This document shows positions 7,835 through 16,706 of a DNA stretch of 64,000 bases, in pieces (position 1 is the stretch's first letter; every line of letters begins with the position of its first letter). Position numbers and translations under genes: made by a program. The stretch is from an uncultured Tenacibaculum sp. Its GTDB lineage: Bacteria; Bacteroidota; Bacteroidia; Flavobacteriales; Flavobacteriaceae. Below the pieces are notes generated by a model. That model worked only from the letters and a program-made list of their open reading frames with translations, searched no databases and had not been told where the DNA came from. Location of the stretch: the NCBI GenBank assembly GCA_947504185.1, contig CANNGJ010000012.1, positions 1-64,000 on the forward strand. The letters are read 5' to 3'.

Positions 7835-9088
7835 TTATTGTTTTTTAGATTTCTTTTTTGCATAAGATGTTAATCTGAGTAAACCAAAGAAACGACCTAT
7901 TTCACCATCCATTATTGCTACAGCACTATGTGTGGCTAATAAAAACCTATCTACTGGTTTTTTCTCTTCAATTATTAATTTATCTATTAGTTTTTCTGCT
8001 TTTTTAGAGCCTCCTTTTTCATACACCAATAGCACTTTTCCTGCATTTTCCTCTCCTGTTCTTTTTCTGTTTTTTGGTGTATAGCCTAATTGTTTTATCA
8101 TTGTCTCAGCAAGTTTCCAGGTAGACCAAGGATTTTGTCCTGTTACTAAATTAGTATCATGACTAACGGTTTCTAAATACAATGACCCTTCATTTATGTT
8201 AGCCCCTTGTGAAGCCAATTTATCCTGTAAAAGGAAAGGAAATACTGATTTAGCATCAGGAATTAAAAATAACTCTTCTCTATTTGTAAACCCACTTACA
8301 GTTTTATTCTCTAAAAGATGAGTTCCGTTGTCTAAAGTTATATTTACTAAGGCTGCAGGACCATGACAAACAGCACCAACTACTTTTCCTGATTGGTAAT
8401 AGTTCTTCACAATTTCTTGAATTGCTTTGTTTTCAGGAAAATCGAACATAGCTCCTTTTCCTCCAACAAAGAATATAGCACTATACTCTTCTGCTTTCAC
8501 ATTATCTAAAGCTATTGTATGACTTGTTTTATATTGAGCAATTGAATCGTTTAAAAAAGCGTAATCAAATTCTTTCATATCTTCATCATCAAGAACAACA
8601 GGAGGTTTTCCACCTAAAGGGCTTGCCACATCAACTTCAAAACCATTGGCTTCAAAAACATAATAAGCGCGTGATAATTCAGTTAATTCATATCCAGTAC
8701 TTTTACCACTTTCTCCCATAGTTTTAGTACTTGTAACTACAGCTAATATTTTTCCTCGCTTAGCGATTTTATTTTGTGATAGATAAGAAATATCTTCAGC
8801 CTTACTTTCTGTTAAATCTTTTTTCATATCATTTATAGGAAGTAAACTAATAAACCAGGCTCCAAAAGACACAACTATTACAATTAAACTTACTAATAAG
8901 ATGAGTGTCCATTTAATTTTAGGATACTTTTTTAATTTAGAAATGGCTCCAATACTTCCTCCTAAAATTATTCCAATACTAATACCAATTTTATAGTTAT
9001 TTGTAAATGAAATTATAACAACTCCAATTATTATTCCTATTGCTGCTCCAATTACTATTCCTATTTTATTCTTTCTTTCTGACATCAT
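7835..9088 (-). CDS. Membrane-anchored DJ-1/PfpI-family protein
   Basis: A 417-residue protein. Three hydrophobic segments (about 9-28, 33-50 and 60-82) come first, then a DJ-1/PfpI (class I glutaminase-like) domain (about 110-330) with the nucleophile elbow GAVCHGPAAL (C241, H242) and E134. The pattern resembles Hsp31-like glyoxalase/deglycase proteins. The last 80 residues (KVLLVYEKGGSKKAEKLIDK onward) form an extra domain I do not recognise. The membrane anchor plus extra C-terminal part is unusual. It is the first gene of a probable operon with the amidohydrolase (the gap before its start is under 10 bp). Confidence 0.8.
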   Translation of the reverse strand: MMSERKNKIGIVIGAAIGIIIGVVIISFTNNYKIGISIGIILGGSIGAISKLKKYPKIKWTLILLVSLIVIVVSFGAWFISLLPINDMKKDLTESKAEDISYLSQNKIAKRGKILAVVTSTKTMGESGKSTGYELTELSRAYYVFEANGFEVDVASPLGGKPPVVLDDEDMKEFDYAFLNDSIAQYKTSHTIALDNVKAEEYSAIFFVGGKGAMFDFPENKAIQEIVKNYYQSGKVVGAVCHGPAALVNITLDNGTHLLENKTVSGFTNREELFLIPDAKSVFPFLLQDKLASQGANINEGSLYLETVSHDTNLVTGQNPWSTWKLAETMIKQLGYTPKNRKRTGEENAGKVLLVYEKGGSKKAEKLIDKLIIEEKKPVDRFLLATHSAVAIMDGEIGRFFGLLRLTSYAKKKSKKQ

Positions 9089-9182
9089 TGTATTTCTAAT
9101 TATACTGCGAATTACAGCAAACTAGTTTGTAAAAACTGAAGAAATGATAATTCCGTCAGAGTGAAAGATGATTTAAATATAG

Positions 9183-9210
9183 TTGGATGTATAAAATCAG
9201 CTTATGTTTG
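9183..9210 (+). promoter_or_regulatory. Promoter of the alpha/beta hydrolase gene
   Basis: TTG (9183-9185), a 17-bp spacer, and TATGTTTG (9203-9210) match the Bacteroidota TTG / TAnnTTTG consensus. The predicted start of transcription is about 17 bp before the ATG at 9235. Confidence 0.65.
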
Positions 9211-9234
9211 TAACTCTAAATAATATAGAAGCGA

Positions 9235-9933
9235 ATGCAAAAAGTATATTTTATTTCAGGTACTATGTGTACGGTTGATTTATGGCAATTTGTATTTCCT
9301 AAATTAGAAAACATTTTACCAATTTATATAGATATTACGTCTGCAAAATCTTTTGACGAAATCAACAAAATTATCTTAACTGAAATTGAAGAACCTGCGG
9401 TAATTGTTGGTTTTTCTTTAGGCGGATTTTCCGCCCTAAACTTTGCTGTTCATAATCCTGATAAAGTAAAAAAACTAATAATTATTGCAGCAAACGCCAA
9501 TGGCTTAAATGATAAAGAAATTCAACTACGAAAAAGTACCATTAATTTTTTAGAAAACCATACATACAAAGGAGTTTCTAAAGCACGAGTTCAACAATTC
9601 TTGCATCCTGAGAATCATCAAAATGAAAAAATTACAACCATTATAAAAAAAATGGATACAGATTTAGGAAAAGAAGTATTAATACGTCAACTAAAAGCAA
9701 CTTCAACAAGAATTGATGTTTCTGAAAGAGTAAAAACCTTAAATGTTCCAATACAATTTATTGCTGCTGAAAACGATGCTTTAGTTTCTGCTACGGATAT
9801 AAAAGAGTTTGCTAATAAACCAAAAAAAGGAAAATACATTCGCATTAAAAATTGCGGGCATATGATTCCTTTGGAAAAACCAGAAGCATTGACTTTAATT
9901 ATAAACTCTTATCGTTATTTATATTCTAAATAG
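9235..9933 (+). CDS. Alpha/beta-fold hydrolase
   Basis: A 232-residue cytoplasmic serine hydrolase. The nucleophile elbow GFSLGGFSALN (about residues 62-72), an acid residue region around AAENDALVS and the catalytic His in NCGHMIPLEKPE near the C-terminus form the usual triad. There is no signal peptide. The substrate cannot be read from the sequence. The gene has its own promoter and converges on the lipoprotein gene at 9915, the two coding regions overlapping by 19 bp at their 3' ends. Confidence 0.88.
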   Translation: MQKVYFISGTMCTVDLWQFVFPKLENILPIYIDITSAKSFDEINKIILTEIEEPAVIVGFSLGGFSALNFAVHNPDKVKKLIIIAANANGLNDKEIQLRKSTINFLENHTYKGVSKARVQQFLHPENHQNEKITTIIKKMDTDLGKEVLIRQLKATSTRIDVSERVKTLNVPIQFIAAENDALVSATDIKEFANKPKKGKYIRIKNCGHMIPLEKPEALTLIINSYRYLYSK

Positions 9934-10814
9934 TATGTGATACTATTAGGATTCTCTCCAAACGTTTCAATAACTCTAACAGGATAATTTTCATCATTAT
10001 ATTCATAGTCCATAGTTAATACAGTCTCGTTAACGTTATTAATATACTTTATCAAAACTGGATTATTCTTAAAATAAGGAAATTCATATCCTTTTTCCAT
10101 AAAAAGCACACCTGTAATTCCTCTTGAGGATATATAAAAATTGCTGATAACTCTTTCTAAATAAACAGATGATAATTGTCCATAAAAGGGATTTGGGTTT
10201 TGATCATAAATTACTTCATAACCTTTTTCAAAACTTCCATCAGTTCTAAAGTCTTCTACTTTTGTTATATTTCCATTAACGTCATATTCAAAAACCGTTG
10301 AATGTCCCCATTCTCTAGTAATCTTAATAACTAGACCAACTTCGTTAGTTTCTAAAAACAATGTTGATGTACCGTTTTCTCTATGCTCAACTGTAATTCT
10401 ATTTCCATCATAAGTTAATTTATAATCAGCATTAAAAGTTCTTGAAGTATTAAATCCAATAAGTCTATTTTCAAGATCAAATTCATACTTATCAGAATCA
10501 GTATTAATTTCACTTCTTTCTTTTAAACTATTACTACATATGTAATTATATGAGTAATCATTTTTAAGAATACTGTTCTCTATTTGTTTTTTATTTGATA
10601 GTAAATTAAATTCATTATATGAGTAGTTATACTCTTTTGGAACGATTACTTGACCCGGAACATGAGTTGTTACTTTCTTAACAAACTTGTTAATTTCAAT
10701 AGGGTAATTTTCTCCTGTGCAAGTTTCTTTTTCAGTTTCTTCTTTTGAACAAGAAGTTAATAAAATGCTTCCTACAAAAAGAGAAGCTGCAATTTTTAAT
10801 AAGAATTTTTTCAT
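9915..10814 (-). CDS. Hypothetical lipoprotein with YD-like repeats
   Basis: A 299-residue SPII lipoprotein (lipobox ILLTSC, Cys 22). The mature part is rich in Tyr, Asn and Asp and contains loosely repeated strands such as YSYNEFNLLSNKKQI, FEYDVNGNITKVEDF and MDYEYNDENYPVRVI, which resemble the YD/RHS-like repeat sheets of small Bacteroidota surface lipoproteins. It is probably exposed on the periplasmic or outer face. No catalytic motif is visible. Its 3' end overlaps that of the opposing hydrolase gene. Confidence 0.75.
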   Translation of the reverse strand: MKKFLLKIAASLFVGSILLTSCSKEETEKETCTGENYPIEINKFVKKVTTHVPGQVIVPKEYNYSYNEFNLLSNKKQIENSILKNDYSYNYICSNSLKERSEINTDSDKYEFDLENRLIGFNTSRTFNADYKLTYDGNRITVEHRENGTSTLFLETNEVGLVIKITREWGHSTVFEYDVNGNITKVEDFRTDGSFEKGYEVIYDQNPNPFYGQLSSVYLERVISNFYISSRGITGVLFMEKGYEFPYFKNNPVLIKYINNVNETVLTMDYEYNDENYPVRVIETFGENPNSITYYLEYK

Positions 10815-10869
10815 TGTTAGTAGTTATGTTTAAATAATAATTTGTTGTAAAACTTGGTTAGAGATTTTA

Positions 10870-11418
10870 TTAATTATTATTTCTTTTTTTAAGTAAAATC
10901 ATTGTAATTAAATAGACAACTACAATAGCAAAAGGAATTATAATGAACCTTAATTCTGGAAAAATGTACCACAGCACTAAAATTAAAATGGTTCTTACTA
11001 CTGAGTGAAAAACACCTACCCAATGCTTTACTATCCAAGAAAAAGGAATCCACATGGTTCCTGTTAAAATTCCTACAGTTAATGGTAATGATGTATAATC
11101 AATTAAAAAGAAAGGAATCGCAATTGCATAAACCAAAACAGCTTGCGCAACTGTAAATAAAAATAGAGAGTCAAACACATTTTTAGGTTTCGTTTTATCT
11201 AAAAAATTCTCTCCAGTAAATTTTGATATAAACAAAGCTAAATACACAATACTTCCCGTTCCTATAAAAAGTACCCAAACAATTGCTTTTGGAGGTAAAA
11301 ATATACCCGAAATTCCTATTATTAACCAAACGATTAAACCAGCTAATGGAGTTGCTAAAAATTTTCTGTTTGTAAATTCAATTCGTTGCTCTTCTAATGT
11401 TCTTTTGTTTTCTATCAT
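10870..11418 (-). CDS. Multi-pass membrane protein, possibly DUF7010
   Basis: A 182-residue protein with about five or six membrane segments (for example LIVWLIIGISGIFLPPKAIV, SIVYLALFIS, AVLVYAIAIPFFLI and FIIIPFAIVVVYLITMIL) and a charged cytoplasmic N-terminus. The overall pattern, including FTNRK near the start and GILTGTMWIPFSW, resembles DUF7010, but this is from memory. The function is unknown. It is 55 bp upstream of the lipoprotein gene on the same strand. A near-consensus -7 box (complement CATATTTG) precedes its start. Confidence 0.65.
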   Translation of the reverse strand: MIENKRTLEEQRIEFTNRKFLATPLAGLIVWLIIGISGIFLPPKAIVWVLFIGTGSIVYLALFISKFTGENFLDKTKPKNVFDSLFLFTVAQAVLVYAIAIPFFLIDYTSLPLTVGILTGTMWIPFSWIVKHWVGVFHSVVRTILILVLWYIFPELRFIIIPFAIVVVYLITMILLKKRNNN

Positions 11419-11548
11419 TTTTTAACTTTATTTATTCTATGCAAATATGTAATTACACAGAATAAATAAATTAAAAAAAATACCAAACTGTATATTTTAG
11501 TGGATGAGCTGTAAACTCTTAACGATACCACTGCTCTTTAAAATATTA

Positions 11549-13261
11549 TTATTGCAATTTGTACATTAATTTTACATATCGTTCAATTTCCGAATCGAAG
11601 TTTTTATATAAAGAATTGTACTTAGGCTTTAATTTTGTTTTAATATCTAGTAAAGTTCCTTCAGGTTTTCTACCTTTTTTATAATCAGACTTCACTTGTT
11701 CCCAAATACTTGATAATAAATTGACATCTCTTATTAACGACTTTACTGTTGTTCCTTTTCCATGTCCTGTTAAAACAATAGTTGGGTTTAACTTTATTAT
11801 GGCATTAAGGGTACTAATTAAGTTAGAAACATTTCCATGCCCTGTAATCATTGGCATATAATCAGAACTTAATACATCTCCTCCAAATATGATTTTTTGC
11901 TTAGGCAACCACATCAAAATATCTCCAGGTGAATGTCCGTCATTAGACATTATAAATGCTACATCTAGTCCTTCAAAATTTCGCTTCTGTCCTTTAGTCA
12001 ATATTGAAGTAGGATACATAAGTTGTGTAAACCCAATAGTGCCTTTTGTAACTTTAGAATAAAACTCCAAAGATCGCTGCCCATGTTCTTTCATTGTTTT
12101 TAGCGCATGACTACTCGTAATAATTTCAGCATCAGGAAAAGCAGCATTACCAAACCAATGATCAGCATGACTATGCGAATTAACCACCCAACGAACTGGT
12201 TGATTTGTAACTGTTTTTATCGCTTTTTTAATTTTATTACCGATAGTTTCAGAGGAACCTGTATCAAAAAGTAATACGCCGCTTCTAGTAACCACAAAGT
12301 GTACGTTGGAATTCCAACCTTTATTTTCAGGTGTTGGCAATCCAACTGATGGTGAAACAATACTATAGACATTGTCTGTAATATTAGTTATTACAAAATC
12401 TGAATTAATATTTTTATGATTTTTCCCATATAAAACAGAAAGCGCTCGACTAATCATAGCAGAAACTACAGATAAGTGGGATTCGTCTTCAAAAACATTA
12501 GTAGTGACTTGAATATTATTACCATTCTTTTCTAGTAAATCAGAAAGCTTTGTCATTCCAGAAGTCATGGCTTCTTCTTCATTTCCTCCTGCCGAAATAA
12601 ACACTTTAATAGACGGAATATCCCTGGTTTTAGTTTGAGTCAAAATTGTTTCTGTTTCATTTAGCAATTCATTATTCTTCCACATTAATGAAGGGCTACT
12701 AATTCCGTATCGACTAAAGCTATTTGGTGCGTTCAAAAAAGTATAAGTTGTAAATAACCCTCCAAGAGAATGTCCTAAAATTCCATTATCTCCATTGGTT
12801 TTATAATGTTTATCTACAAACGGAATGATTTCTGTCTTAATACATTCTAAAAATTGTTTTGCTCCTCCAGATTCAAATTTTTTAACACTTTTATCTTCAG
12901 ACGGAGTAAATTCATAGGTTCTATTAGTTTGCCAAGAGCCTATATCTTTTCCAGAGCCAATACCGACAATAATGACGTCTTCTATTTTGTTTTCAAAATC
13001 TAAATTAACACGAGTTCCATCAATTATAGAAAACATATATTTTCCATCAAGCACATATAAAACAGGATAGTTAATAGTATCTTTAGAAGTATATGAAGAT
13101 GGAAAAGACATATATAGTTGATAGTCTTTATCCATTATTTTCGACTTGATCGTATGATCCTCTTTTAGAATACATTTATTTACTTCTAATTTTTGAGCAA
13201 AAAGATAATTAGTAAAAAAACATATAATTATCGCTGCAAATAATGTCTTATAAAGTTTCAT
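11549..13261 (-). CDS. Esterase / metallo-beta-lactamase-fold fusion, secreted
   Basis: A 570-residue exported protein with two hydrolase domains. After a signal peptide (about 1-22), residues 30-275 are an esterase-D/IroE-like alpha/beta hydrolase: GHSLGG (163-168, nucleophile S165) and a candidate catalytic His in ESHLSV (H262). Residues about 285-510 are a metallo-beta-lactamase fold: HSHADH (363-368), GHSPGD (H443), GGD (D462) and TGH (H500), a complete set for a two-zinc site. The MBL part is closest in look to beta-lactamase/quinoprotein-relay-like hydrolases. Such a fusion suggests two successive hydrolysis steps on one periplasmic substrate. No obvious frameshift joins the halves. Confidence 0.88.
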   Translation of the reverse strand: MKLYKTLFAAIIICFFTNYLFAQKLEVNKCILKEDHTIKSKIMDKDYQLYMSFPSSYTSKDTINYPVLYVLDGKYMFSIIDGTRVNLDFENKIEDVIIVGIGSGKDIGSWQTNRTYEFTPSEDKSVKKFESGGAKQFLECIKTEIIPFVDKHYKTNGDNGILGHSLGGLFTTYTFLNAPNSFSRYGISSPSLMWKNNELLNETETILTQTKTRDIPSIKVFISAGGNEEEAMTSGMTKLSDLLEKNGNNIQVTTNVFEDESHLSVVSAMISRALSVLYGKNHKNINSDFVITNITDNVYSIVSPSVGLPTPENKGWNSNVHFVVTRSGVLLFDTGSSETIGNKIKKAIKTVTNQPVRWVVNSHSHADHWFGNAAFPDAEIITSSHALKTMKEHGQRSLEFYSKVTKGTIGFTQLMYPTSILTKGQKRNFEGLDVAFIMSNDGHSPGDILMWLPKQKIIFGGDVLSSDYMPMITGHGNVSNLISTLNAIIKLNPTIVLTGHGKGTTVKSLIRDVNLLSSIWEQVKSDYKKGRKPEGTLLDIKTKLKPKYNSLYKNFDSEIERYVKLMYKLQ

Positions 13262-13506
13262 TTTATTATTTTAATTTTTAACCTCTTTTAATCAAGTTCG
13301 AATATAAAACCAGCTTCAATAATTAAAAGTTAAAAAACACTTAATTCTAGATTTTGATAGATGAATAGTAGTTTTTGAATTTACTCTTACTTTTTCATAA
13401 TAAAGTTGATTTACTTATTGTAATAATGTCTACAAATCACAAGTTAAAAAGACATTGTATAACTATTATATAATGCCTTTAAAATACTTCAATCAAAAAC
13501 TAATAC
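13262..13506. other. Intergenic gap, 245 bp
   Basis: AT-rich spacer between the SnoaL-like lipoprotein gene and the esterase-MBL fusion gene, both on the minus strand. I see no open reading frame, clear hairpin or exact -7 box in it. It probably carries the promoter of the fusion gene. Confidence 0.5.
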
Positions 13507-13980
13507 TTAAAATAAAGGATGATCATTTTGAGATACATCGCCATTTCTGAAAGTTGCAAAAGCATCCCAGTGTTCTGATATCTTACCGTTAGTTACTCTA
13601 AATACATCCATGGTTGAGGATCTGTTTCCATTTGCTTCATCAATAATTTGTACAAACACTAAATCTTCTTCTGCAATTACTAAGTTTATTTTTATTTCTT
13701 TTTGAGGAGCCCCATTAAACCAAATTTTAGCCGCTTCTATAAGTGCTTCTTTTCCATCTGCTAAAGCTGGATTGTGTTGAACATATATATCTCCTATATA
13801 TTTGTTTGCCGATTCAAAATTAAGATCTCCAAAAAATTCTTGATAGAAACTCGTTACCACCTCTTTATTTTTTTCTAAAATAGTTTGCTCTTCTTTCGCA
13901 ATATCTTTAGAGTCATTACAAGAATTTAAAAAGAAAAGAATTGATAAAATTGTTGTTGCTTTTAATACTTTTTTTAACAT
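13507..13980 (-). CDS. SnoaL/NTF2-like lipoprotein
   Basis: A 157-residue SPII lipoprotein (lipobox FFLNSC, Cys 21). The mature part has the nuclear-transport-factor-2-like pattern: EVVTSFYQEFFGDLNFESA, YIGDIYVQHNPALADGKEAL and a C-terminal DVFRVTNGKISEHWDAFATF. This fold is found in polyketide cyclases, isomerases and simple binding proteins, often described as SnoaL-like ester-cyclase proteins. A His (QHNP) and the GKISEHWD end are typical. It lies upstream of the esterase-MBL gene and next to a second NTF2-like gene. Confidence 0.82.
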   Translation of the reverse strand: MLKKVLKATTILSILFFLNSCNDSKDIAKEEQTILEKNKEVVTSFYQEFFGDLNFESANKYIGDIYVQHNPALADGKEALIEAAKIWFNGAPQKEIKINLVIAEEDLVFVQIIDEANGNRSSTMDVFRVTNGKISEHWDAFATFRNGDVSQNDHPLF

Positions 13981-14083
13981 TGATTTTTATTTTAATTATT
14001 TATTTACTGATACTTTCTTTTCTGTTGAAAAGAAAGTATCAATCTAAACTGTTTTATACTCTCAAATCAACTGCATTTAATAC

Positions 14084-14584
14084 TTATTCGGTTAATTGTT
14101 TTTTATACTGAACTAGAAAATTGTTATAATCTCCATAATCTCTATGCTTAATAATTTCACCCTTCTCTACATATAAAACAACAATTAAAGGCATATTATT
14201 AATAGTTATGGTTTTTTTGTTATCTACTTTAAATTTATATGTTAACTGTACTTCAAAAATCCCAACATTACTTGAAAACATAGTTCTAATTGGTTCTGAT
14301 TTCATTTCCACAATGGCTTCATACGTTTTTTTTAAGTTTTCTAAAACTTTCGTTTTTCCCTCTATTAATTCAATTCCAAAAATTGATTTAGCTGTTGGAT
14401 CATTAAACGAAATACTATCATGCATTTGAGATTTCATTCCCTCAAAATTTAACTTGATATAATCATTAAAGTATTTTGTTGATATTTTTTTAGTGTTCCC
14501 TGTAATATCACTAAATGAAAGCTTTTTTTGAGCAGTCAAAACTGTAGAAACTAACATTAAGATTACTACTATTCTTTTTTTCAT
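14084..14584 (-). CDS. Secreted NTF2/SnoaL-like protein
   Basis: A 166-residue exported protein (signal peptide MKKRIVVILMLVSTVLTAQ). The body suits an NTF2-like fold: KYFNDYIKLNFEGMKSQM, SISFNDPTAKSIFG, GKTKVLENLKKTYEAI and the terminal KGEIIKHRDYGDYNNFL. It is the first gene of the minus-strand series that continues with the SnoaL-like lipoprotein and the esterase-MBL fusion. It is divergent from the LytS/LytTR pair at 14876, so that pair may control it. Confidence 0.78.
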   Translation of the reverse strand: MKKRIVVILMLVSTVLTAQKKLSFSDITGNTKKISTKYFNDYIKLNFEGMKSQMHDSISFNDPTAKSIFGIELIEGKTKVLENLKKTYEAIVEMKSEPIRTMFSSNVGIFEVQLTYKFKVDNKKTITINNMPLIVVLYVEKGEIIKHRDYGDYNNFLVQYKKQLTE

Positions 14585-14730
14585 CTTTTACTTTAAAACA
14601 AGGAGCTTTAAATAAAATAGTTTAGATACCCTTCTAGACCTAACTACTATATTCTCCACTCCTTTATTAGTTATACTATCTAATCACAAAGCGAAAATAC
14701 TTTCTTTAGCTTTCAACAATTAATAAAAAA

Positions 14731-14748
14731 GACAAATAGAGATTTGTC
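14731..14748. promoter_or_regulatory. Palindrome between divergent SnoaL-like and LytS genes
   Basis: GACAAAT (14731-14737), AGAG, ATTTGTC (14742-14748): a perfect 7-bp inverted repeat in the 291-bp divergent intergenic region (14585-14875). It is a candidate binding site for a dimeric regulator. Nothing else gene-like is visible in this gap. Confidence 0.3.
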
Positions 14749-14861
14749 GACTACAGAAAGTAATTATTAATAAGTTTTGGGTTTTATCTTCAGTAAATCT
14801 TATTTAGTCTTCCTTTATAAACAGTACATCTATAAACCAAATAGAATAGTGTCTTTAATTG

Positions 14862-14869
14862 TACTTTTG
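14862..14869 (+). promoter_or_regulatory. -7 promoter box TACTTTTG just before lytS-like start
   Basis: Exact match to TAnnTTTG ending 6 bp before the preferred ATG at 14876, implying a nearly leaderless mRNA. It argues against the in-frame upstream ATG at 14777. Confidence 0.45.
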
Positions 14870-14875
14870 TTTCTT

Positions 14876-15928
14876 ATGAAAAAAAAGAATTTTCTTATTA
14901 ACTTATTTAATAGTGCTTTTTTTAAACACTTTTTGTTTTGGTGTGTGGTATTTCTCTATTATTCAAGCACTTTATGGCAAAGGAAAGACTTTGTATATAT
15001 AGTTCAAGTAGTTTTCATTGATGTCTTAATTCAAATAATTATAGCCTATACTATAATTTATATTTTAGTTCCTAAGCTACTTTATAAGGATAGAAAAAAG
15101 CTTTTCTTCTTACTTGTAATTTTAATGATAATTATATCGTATCTTTTATTTTCTGTTTATATAATTTTTTATGTAAAACAGAAATCAAACCATATAGCTT
15201 ACCATGACTTTATAAAACGTGCAACTAATCTCTCTAATTATATATCAAGCTTTGTTGCTCTGTTAGTACCGGCTGTTATCCTAATGTTTTTTAATTATTA
15301 TAAAAAAGAAAAAGAAACTGCCAAATTATTAGATCAAAAGAAAACTAATGAGCTGAATGCTTTAAAGAACCAATTAAACCCTCATTTTTTATTCAATACA
15401 CTTAATAATCTATACATTTTAGCATTAAAAAAATCAGATAGAACACCTGAAGTAATCGCTAAACTTTCTGAAATTTTAGATTATATTTTATATCGATGTA
15501 AGGATGATTTTGTTCCTCTTAAAAATGAAGTTTCGCTATTACATAATTATATCGCATTAGAAAAAGTACGATATGGTAAACGAGTAGGAATTACTTTTAA
15601 TGAAACTATTGAAAGTGATGCTGAAATTGCTCCGTTACTACTCCTCACTTTTTTAGAAAATTCTTTTAAACATGGTGTTAGTCAGGAAATAAATACAGCA
15701 AAAATTGATATTGCTATAAAAGGAGATTCTAATGAAATTAATTTTTATATCAAAAACACGAAACCCTCTAATTCAATAAATATTAGTCTAGAAGACAGAG
15801 AATCAATTGGTTTACAAAACATAAAAAAACAGTTAGATTTATTATATCAAAATCAATATACTTTAGATATTACTAACTCTACAAACACCTATATTGTTGC
15901 TTTAAAAATTATACCAAATGAGTTTTAA
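14876..15928 (+). CDS. LytS-like sensor histidine kinase (His_kinase family)
   Basis: A 350-residue membrane kinase. Four hydrophobic segments come first, followed by the histidine kinase module: H170 in LNPHFLFNTLNNLY is the phospho-acceptor, and LLLTFLENSFKHGV is the N-box of the ATPase domain. This class (PF06580) pairs with LytTR response regulators. I chose ATG 14876 (MKKKNFLINLF) because a -7 box lies directly before it; an upstream in-frame ATG at 14777 would add 33 residues spanning that promoter. The response regulator gene overlaps its 3' end by 11 bp, so the two are translationally coupled. Confidence 0.88.
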   Translation: MKKKNFLINLFNSAFFKHFLFWCVVFLYYSSTLWQRKDFVYIVQVVFIDVLIQIIIAYTIIYILVPKLLYKDRKKLFFLLVILMIIISYLLFSVYIIFYVKQKSNHIAYHDFIKRATNLSNYISSFVALLVPAVILMFFNYYKKEKETAKLLDQKKTNELNALKNQLNPHFLFNTLNNLYILALKKSDRTPEVIAKLSEILDYILYRCKDDFVPLKNEVSLLHNYIALEKVRYGKRVGITFNETIESDAEIAPLLLLTFLENSFKHGVSQEINTAKIDIAIKGDSNEINFYIKNTKPSNSINISLEDRESIGLQNIKKQLDLLYQNQYTLDITNSTNTYIVALKIIPNEF

Positions 15929-16622
15929 ATGTTTAATTATTGATGATGAAGAATTAGCTAGAGAGTTGATTGAAACCCATCTTTCTCAATTAGCTAATTT
16001 TGAAATTGTAGCTTCTTGTGCATCAGCAATAGAAGCACATGAGGTTTTACAAAAAGAAAAGGTTGATTTACTTTTTTTAGACATAGAAATGCCAGTTTTA
16101 AAAGGTACTGATTTCTTTAAAAATCTAACTCAAAAACCCAAAGTAATATTTACCACTGCTTATAGAGATTATGCTATAGAAGGTTTTGAATTAAGTGCTG
16201 TTGATTATTTATTAAAGCCAATAGTTTTTGAACGTTTTTTTAAAGCAATTGAAAAATTTATTGAGAGTGTAAAACCTACTTCAACACTTAAATCAGAAGT
16301 GAAAAATGATATTTCTGGAGATTATATTTTTGTACAAAGCAATAAAAAGAATATTAAAATATTGTTTGATGATATAAACTATATAGAAAGCATTAAAGAT
16401 TATATCAGAATTCACTTAAAAGACACTTCTACAATTATCATTAAACATGGTATTACTGCTTTTAGTAAAAAATTAGACGCTCGTTTTTTAAGGGTTCATC
16501 GCTCATACATTGTTAATTCAAAAAAAATAACAGCTTTTACCAAGCAAGATATTGAAATTGAAAAAATTGAGATCCCAATTGGAGATTATTATAAGTCTGA
16601 TATATTAAAAAAGCTCCAGTAA
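15918..16622 (+). CDS. LytTR-family response regulator
   Basis: A 234-residue regulator. The receiver domain (1-120) has the acidic pocket IDDEE near residues 8-12, the phospho-acceptor D55 (LFLDIEMP) and K100 (YLLKP). The C-terminal LytTR DNA-binding domain (about 135-234) includes FVQSNKKNIKILFDDINYIE and FLRVHRSYIVN. It acts with the overlapping LytS-like kinase. Likely targets are the divergent SnoaL/esterase genes and the downstream amidohydrolase, by position only. Confidence 0.92.
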   Translation: MSFKCLIIDDEELARELIETHLSQLANFEIVASCASAIEAHEVLQKEKVDLLFLDIEMPVLKGTDFFKNLTQKPKVIFTTAYRDYAIEGFELSAVDYLLKPIVFERFFKAIEKFIESVKPTSTLKSEVKNDISGDYIFVQSNKKNIKILFDDINYIESIKDYIRIHLKDTSTIIIKHGITAFSKKLDARFLRVHRSYIVNSKKITAFTKQDIEIEKIEIPIGDYYKSDILKKLQ

Positions 16623-16706
16623 TATCAAAAAAAATTATTTAATTAAAGGTAACTTCAACAAGAGTTAAAATTCTGAAAAGTAGAATTCTAAATAATTAAA
16701 AACAAC

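Noticed and set aside
7512..7865. Plus-strand open frame opposite the amidohydrolase gene (117 codons)
   Set aside because: Hydrophobic composition follows from antisense of a Lys/Asn-rich gene; there is no promoter or family resemblance.
9915..9933. Overlap of convergent genes as a frameshift or annotation error
   Set aside because: Both proteins end with sensible sequence and the 19-bp tail overlap is common in compact genomes.
14777..14875. Longer LytS-like protein starting at 14777
   Set aside because: The added 33 residues would include the -7 promoter box, and the segment is not typical of the family.
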